The position numbers were made by a program, and so were the translations under genes. The notes under the pieces were generated by a model that did not search any database, was not told the DNA's origin, and saw only the letters and a program-made list of their open reading frames with translations. Positions 59,991 to 64,000 of a DNA stretch of 64,000 bases are shown piece after piece. The first letter of the stretch is position 1, and each line of letters opens with the position of its first letter. This DNA comes from Streptomyces sp. SA15. GTDB taxonomy: Bacteria; Actinomycetota; Actinomycetes; Streptomycetales; Streptomycetaceae. The stretch spans positions 31,746 to 95,745 of the forward strand of contig NZ_NTGE01000035.1 of NCBI RefSeq assembly GCF_002291145.1, given 5' to 3'.

Positions 59991-61412
59991 TCAGCTCTCG
60001 GGCACGTCCTCCAGCGACGGCTCCCCGAGCTCCGTCAACACCGCCCGAGCCACCCGCGCCCCCACCGGAGAGAAGTACGGGTTGATCCGCAGCGCCTCCT
60101 CGAGATGCCTGCGGGCCGACCCGTACCGCTTCAACCGCCGCTCGATCATGCCCCGGTGATACGAGTACAGCGCGCTGCGCACCGCGCCCCCCTTCGTCTC
60201 GTCCGTCGCCGTCGTGGCGAACCGCAGCGCCTCCTCGGGCCGGCCGGCCCGGTGCAGTGCCCACCCCAGCGCGTCGGCCACCGCGATGCCCGGCTGACGG
60301 GCCCACTCGGCCCGCAGCCGCCGTACCGCCGCCCGCGGATCACCGTGGTCCGCCTCGAACTGCCCGAGCACCAGTTCCTCGTCCGCCCCGCCCGCGGCGG
60401 CCCTGCGCACCCGCTCCCGCACCAGGTCGTACTGCACCCGTGCGGCCTGATCCAGCCCCAGCGACTCGTACAACTCGCCCAGCTCCAGGGCGTATTGAGG
60501 ATACGGCTGCTTGGTGAGAGCCGCCCGGTAGGCGTTCAGCGCCTCCGTCGTCCGCCCCAGCGCCGCCAGCGCCCGCCCCTGCCCGGCCTGCGCGGCCCGC
60601 TGGTCGGGGTCGATCCGTACGGCCTCCTGGAAGTGCCGCAGCGCGGCCTCCCGGTCCCCGCGCTCCCAAGCCAGCTGCCCTGCCCGCTCCAGATACGCCG
60701 CCCGCTCCGCCGGCGCCTCGGCCCCGGCCGCCGCGTCGGCGAGCTGGGCGGCCGCGTCCTCACGCCGGCCCTGGTCGCGGTAGACGGCCGCCGCCCGCGC
60801 CATCACGGCCGGCCCGGAGCGCAGCTTCATGAGCTGGTCGAGGGCGCCGTGGGCCGCCTCGTGGTCGCCGAGGCCGGTGTAGGCGTCGATCAGCTGCGGG
60901 TACGTCGTCCACCGCTTCGGTTCCAGCTTCCGCGCGGCCTCCGCCCACCTCCGCGCCGCCCGGAAGTCCCGCCGCGCGTTCGCCAGGGCCGCCAGGCCCT
61001 CCAGCGCCTCCGCGTTCCCCTTCGCCCGCACCTTCAGCGAGGTCCGCAGCGTCTTCTCGGCCCTCGGGTAGTACGCGGCGTCCGCGGTCCGCCGCCCCTG
61101 CTCCACGTAGGCCGCCCCGAGCACCGCCCACGACCGGGCGTCCTTGGGATGCGCCCGCAGATGGCTCTCGCGCTCGCCGATCAGCACCGCCAGATCGGGC
61201 AGCGCGGCCGGCGCCCCGGCGGCGACCGCCGCACGGGCCTGCGCCCCCGGCGCCGGTGCGGGCGCCCGCGTCGGCGTCCCCTCCCAGGGCAACAGCACCA
61301 CAACCCCGCCGAGCACCACACACCCGGCGACCGAGGCGATCATCACCCGCCGACTGATACGTGGACCGATACGTGAGGGCCGCTCCTCCGCTTGGTTCTC
61401 CATGGCGCTCAC
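59991..61412 (-). CDS. TPR-repeat membrane protein
   Basis: 473 residues: an N-terminal membrane anchor RVMIASVAGCVVLGGVVVLLPW at ~22-43, an Ala/Pro linker, then 8-10 TPR units (for example ARSWAVLGAAYVEQGRRTADAAYYPRAEKTLRTSLKV and RAAQAGQGRALAALGRTTEALNAYRAAL). It probably scaffolds other proteins at the outer membrane face. It is convergent with hppD and divergent from the FAD oxidase gene, whose start lies 90 bp away. Confidence 0.85.
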   Translation of the reverse strand: MSAMENQAEERPSRIGPRISRRVMIASVAGCVVLGGVVVLLPWEGTPTRAPAPAPGAQARAAVAAGAPAALPDLAVLIGERESHLRAHPKDARSWAVLGAAYVEQGRRTADAAYYPRAEKTLRTSLKVRAKGNAEALEGLAALANARRDFRAARRWAEAARKLEPKRWTTYPQLIDAYTGLGDHEAAHGALDQLMKLRSGPAVMARAAAVYRDQGRREDAAAQLADAAAGAEAPAERAAYLERAGQLAWERGDREAALRHFQEAVRIDPDQRAAQAGQGRALAALGRTTEALNAYRAALTKQPYPQYALELGELYESLGLDQAARVQYDLVRERVRRAAAGGADEELVLGQFEADHGDPRAAVRRLRAEWARQPGIAVADALGWALHRAGRPEEALRFATTATDETKGGAVRSALYSYHRGMIERRLKRYGSARRHLEEALRINPYFSPVGARVARAVLTELGEPSLEDVPES

Positions 61413-61502
61413 TGTGCGTCAGTACGACGACCGCGCCCGGGCATACGGCGGCTGCCGTACACAGGGTTCACACCGATGGCCGTGGAGTGCGAACCTGTGA
61501 TC

Positions 61503-62912
61503 ATGAGCCGTATCGAAGCGCCTCCCGACAAAGACGCGGCAGCGCCCGGCAACCTCCTCGACCGGCTGCTGGGCGGTCTGCCCGCCGAAGCCGTCCTCAC
61601 CGACCCGGACATCACGGCCTCCTACGCCAACGACATGGCCAGCTTCTGCCCGGCCGGCGCCCCCGCCGTGGTCGTTCTCCCGCGCACGGTCGAAGAGGTC
61701 CAGCACGTCATGCGCACCGCCACCGAACTGCGCGTCCCGGTCGTCCCGCAGGGCGCCCGCACGGGCCTGTCGGGCGCGGCCAACGCCTCCGACGGCTGCA
61801 TCGTGCTGTCCCTGACGAAGATGGACCGGATCCTCGAGATCAACCCGGTCGACCGCATCGCCGTCGTCGAACCCGGCGTCATCAACGCCGCCCTGTCCCG
61901 CGCGGTCAACGAACACGGCCTCTACTACCCTCCCGACCCCTCCAGCTGGGAGATGTGCACCATCGGCGGCAACATCGGCACCGCCTCCGGCGGCCTGTGC
62001 TGCGTGAAGTACGGGGTGACGGCCGAGTACGTCCTCGGCCTGGACGTCGTCCTCGCCGACGGGCGGCTCATGTCCACCGGCCGCCGTACGGCGAAGGGTG
62101 TCGCCGGATACGACCTGACCCGCCTGTTCGTCGGCTCCGAGGGCTCGCTCGGCATCGTCGTGCGCGCGATCCTGGCCCTCAAGCCGCAGCCGCCCGAGCA
62201 GCTGGTGCTGGCGGCCGAGTTCGCGTCCGGGGCCGCCGCCTGCGACGCCGTGTGCCGGATCATGGCGGGCGGACACGTGCCGTCCCTCCTCGAACTGATG
62301 GACCGTACGACGGTGAAAGCGGTCAACGACCTGGCCCACATGGGACTCCCGGAGAGCACGGAAGCCCTGTTGTTGGCGGCCTTCGACACCGCCGACCCGG
62401 CCGCCGACCTCGCCGCCCTCGGCGCGCTGTGCGAGGCCGCCGGCGCCACCCAGGTCGTCCCGGCCGACGACGCGGCCGAGTCCGAACTGCTCCTGAAGGC
62501 ACGGCGGCTGTCGCTCACCGCCCTGGAGGCGGTCAAGGGCACGACGATGATCGACGACGTGTGCGTGCCCCGCTCCAGGCTCGGCGAGCTGCTCGAAGGG
62601 ACCGAGCGGATCGCCGAGAAGCACCAGCTCACCATCGGCGTCGTCGCCCACGCCGGCGACGGCAACACCCACCCGACGGTCTGCTTCGACGCGGCGGACC
62701 CCGACGAGTCCCGGCGCGCCCGGGAGTCCTTCGACGAGATCATGGCCCTCGGCCTGGAACTCGGCGGCACGATCACCGGCGAACACGGCGTGGGCGTCCT
62801 GAAGAAGGAGTGGCTGGCCCGCGAGATCGGCCCGGTCGGCGTGGAGATGCAGCGGGCGATCAAGGCGGCCTTCGACCCGCTGGGCATCCTGAACCCGGGC
62901 AAGCTGTTCTGA
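61503..62912 (+). CDS. FAD-linked oxidase (glycolate/D-lactate oxidase GlcD type)
   Basis: 469 residues. FAD_binding_4 domain: VPVVPQGARTGLSGAANASDGCIVLSL and PPDPSSWEMCTIGGNIGTASGGLCCVKYGV. The C-terminal FAD oxidase domain has VVAHAGDGNTHPTVCFD and GTITGEHGVGVLKKEWL. It oxidises a 2-hydroxy acid; which one is not clear, and no iron-sulfur partner subunit is adjacent. ATG 61503 is preferred, with no clear ribosome site. Confidence 0.9.
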   Translation: MSRIEAPPDKDAAAPGNLLDRLLGGLPAEAVLTDPDITASYANDMASFCPAGAPAVVVLPRTVEEVQHVMRTATELRVPVVPQGARTGLSGAANASDGCIVLSLTKMDRILEINPVDRIAVVEPGVINAALSRAVNEHGLYYPPDPSSWEMCTIGGNIGTASGGLCCVKYGVTAEYVLGLDVVLADGRLMSTGRRTAKGVAGYDLTRLFVGSEGSLGIVVRAILALKPQPPEQLVLAAEFASGAAACDAVCRIMAGGHVPSLLELMDRTTVKAVNDLAHMGLPESTEALLLAAFDTADPAADLAALGALCEAAGATQVVPADDAAESELLLKARRLSLTALEAVKGTTMIDDVCVPRSRLGELLEGTERIAEKHQLTIGVVAHAGDGNTHPTVCFDAADPDESRRARESFDEIMALGLELGGTITGEHGVGVLKKEWLAREIGPVGVEMQRAIKAAFDPLGILNPGKLF

Positions 62913-62944
62913 GAGCCTGTGTCACAGCCCGCGTCCCGTCCCGG

Positions 62945-63358
62945 TCACCGGGCGAGCAGCTCGTCGAGCGCGTCGTCGATACCGAGCTGCTCGCCCTCGG
63001 TCCCCGGGGGCACCACCCGCAGCGTCCGCTCCAGCCAGGCGGACACCTGGGCGGCGGGGGCCTCGAGCAGGGCGTCACCCTCAGGCGAAGTCAGCGCCAT
63101 CAGGACGACGCTGCGGCCCTCCACCTTGCTCGGCCACACCCGTACGTCCCCGTGCCCGCACGGCCGGAACACCCCCTCCACCAGGAGGTCGCGGGAGAAC
63201 GTCCAGTGCACGGGGTGGTCGGAGTTGATGTGGAAGGTGATGTGGACGGCGAACGGATCGTCGGATCGGTAGCCGAGCCGGGCCGGGACCTGGATGCTGC
63301 GTTCCGGCGACAGGACGAGTCTGAGCTCCAGTTCGCGCTCGACAACGGTGCAGTGCAT
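62945..63358 (-). CDS. ssgG: SsgA-like sporulation/cell-division protein SsgG
   Basis: 137-residue SALP family member, unique to sporulating actinomycetes. Typical sequence: ELELRLVLSPERSIQVPARLGYRSDDPFAVHITFHI ... VHWTFSRDLLVEGVFRPCGHGDVRVWPS. GAGAGGAA precedes the ATG at 63358. In S. coelicolor, SsgG (SCO2924) helps place septa correctly in aerial hyphae; the identification as SsgG follows from synteny with hppD. Confidence 0.87.
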   Translation of the reverse strand: MHCTVVERELELRLVLSPERSIQVPARLGYRSDDPFAVHITFHINSDHPVHWTFSRDLLVEGVFRPCGHGDVRVWPSKVEGRSVVLMALTSPEGDALLEAPAAQVSAWLERTLRVVPPGTEGEQLGIDDALDELLAR

Positions 63359-63482
63359 GGCGTGCGTTCCTCTCTCGTGTCTCTCGCCCGGGTCCGCGGT
63401 GGGCCCGTACGAGTGGAGAGGGGGCGGGGACGGAAGCATTACGCGGGTTCTCGGAAGTTTTTTCGGCGGCCGCTGCGAGAGG

Positions 63483-63537
63483 CGTTGCGGAGAGGTTCCA
63501 GAGAGCTTTTGGAGAGCTTCCGGAGACGTTCCAGAAC
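63483..63537. repeat. 11-bp repeats, five copies, upstream of ssgG
   Basis: Five contiguous 11-mers related to SGTTCCGGAGA: CGTTGCGGAGA, GGTTCCAGAGA, GCTTTTGGAGA, GCTTCCGGAGA, CGTTCCAGAAC. They lie between the divergent ssgG and DUF2510 genes with helical-turn spacing. The rest of 63359-63664 holds no gene. Confidence 0.6.
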
Positions 63538-63664
63538 GTGAGAAGTACGTGGACGAGGTTGCCCGGAAAGGGGTGGGTCCCGCGGGACTGGCGGTGGTTG
63601 TTGCGCCGGTCTGATAGATGTGGAGGCCCTCATTTGACCCCCGAGCAGATACCGGACGACGGAC

Positions 63665-64000
63665 ATGAGCGCCCCAACCCCGGCCCCCGGTGACGACAGG
63701 CCCCGCGAAGGGTATTACCCGGACCCGTCCATTCCTGGATATGTCCGGTACTGGAACGGTGCCTCCTGGGTTCCGGGCACCAGCCGTCCGGCACCGGCGG
63801 ACGGCGAACCGCTCGCCCCGCCGCCCGGCGCCCAGCCCGGCCGGACCGCGGCCCCGGTCGAGGAGACGGGCCCGCACTTCTTCGACGAGGACCCGGCCGA
63901 CGGACCCGGCAAGCCCGGCGCGTCCGCCGACGCCCAGCACGGCAGCCGGCCCGAGCCCCCGCGTCCGCCTGGGGCGCCGACCGCTCCCGCCAGACGGGAT
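63665..64000 (+). CDS. DUF2510-domain protein, N-terminal part (cut by window edge)
   Basis: An open frame from ATG 63665 runs past the right edge. Residues 15-38, REGYYPDPSIPGYVRYWNGASW, are the DUF2510 motif, a short domain usually joined to a membrane part such as RDD. A Pro/Glu-rich linker follows (112 codons visible). The rest of the protein is outside the window. Confidence 0.8.
   Translation, partial: MSAPTPAPGDDRPREGYYPDPSIPGYVRYWNGASWVPGTSRPAPADGEPLAPPPGAQPGRTAAPVEETGPHFFDEDPADGPGKPGASADAQHGSRPEPPRPPGAPTAPARRD

Overview
The window is a 64-kb piece of a Streptomyces chromosome. GC content is very high, GTG and TTG starts and ATGA/GTGA stop-start overlaps are common, and the flanks match the S. 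coelicolor SCO2954-to-SCO2923 neighbourhood as I remember it (sigU/rsuA, HelD-like helicase, NAD malic enzyme, hupA, murA, ..., hppD, ssgG). That comparison is from memory; no database was searched.

Left chromosomal part (1-22.9 kb): ECF sigma factor SigU and its zinc-finger membrane anti-sigma factor; a HelD-type RNA polymerase-recycling helicase; a candidate small RNA ending in a perfect terminator; NAD malic enzyme; an 11-bp tandem repeat; the nucleoid protein HupA; murA (reverse strand); yqgE; a DUF3039 protein; a four-gene sugar-import operon ending in a GH20 beta-N-acetylhexosaminidase, with no ATPase gene of its own; a three-subunit molybdenum hydroxylase with two odd features (a ~400-residue disordered repeat region fused to the [2Fe-2S] subunit, and apparent loss of the catalytic Glu in the large subunit); a P-loop kinase-like protein; a double SUKH-4 protein; and a MerR/short-chain-dehydrogenase pair with a 19-bp-spacer, apparently leaderless promoter.

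Mobile island (22,987-45,652): three copies of a 40-bp attachment core, the last lying inside an intact tRNA-Cys gene, delimit two tandem elements. Element B (30,195-45,612, about 15.4 kb) is a complete-looking actinomycete integrative and conjugative element (AICE). It carries an RHH protein, double-GntR regulator, phosphotransferase-like protein, XRE regulator, Spd/FtsK-type Tra transfer genes, a clt-like repeat cluster, a Prim-Pol plus DUF3987 replication module, a CCACAGAAA-iteron origin, excisionase and tyrosine integrase. Three of its intergenic leaders carry a hairpin with an identical 18-nt loop and stems that differ but stay paired; this is the best candidate in the window for an undescribed regulatory system. 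Element A (22,987-30,194) is a gutted sibling: it keeps both AICE ends and a 297-bp piece of the phosphotransferase gene, but the core genes are gone. In their place are an MFS exporter, two frameshifted tyrosine recombinases, a WYL regulator/VOC pair and a truncated IS481-type transposase.

Right chromosomal part (45.7-64 kb): HD-domain phosphohydrolase, XRE regulator and divergent unknown gene; MFS exporter; RHH-Doc toxin-antitoxin pair whose Fic motif lacks its His; DEAD/DEAH helicase; IclR regulator; Lon-type secreted protease; an Lrp-regulated quaternary-amine (glycine betaine/choline-like) ABC transporter in one overlapping operon; hppD; a TPR membrane protein; an FAD-linked oxidase; ssgG; and the start of a DUF2510 protein cut by the window edge.
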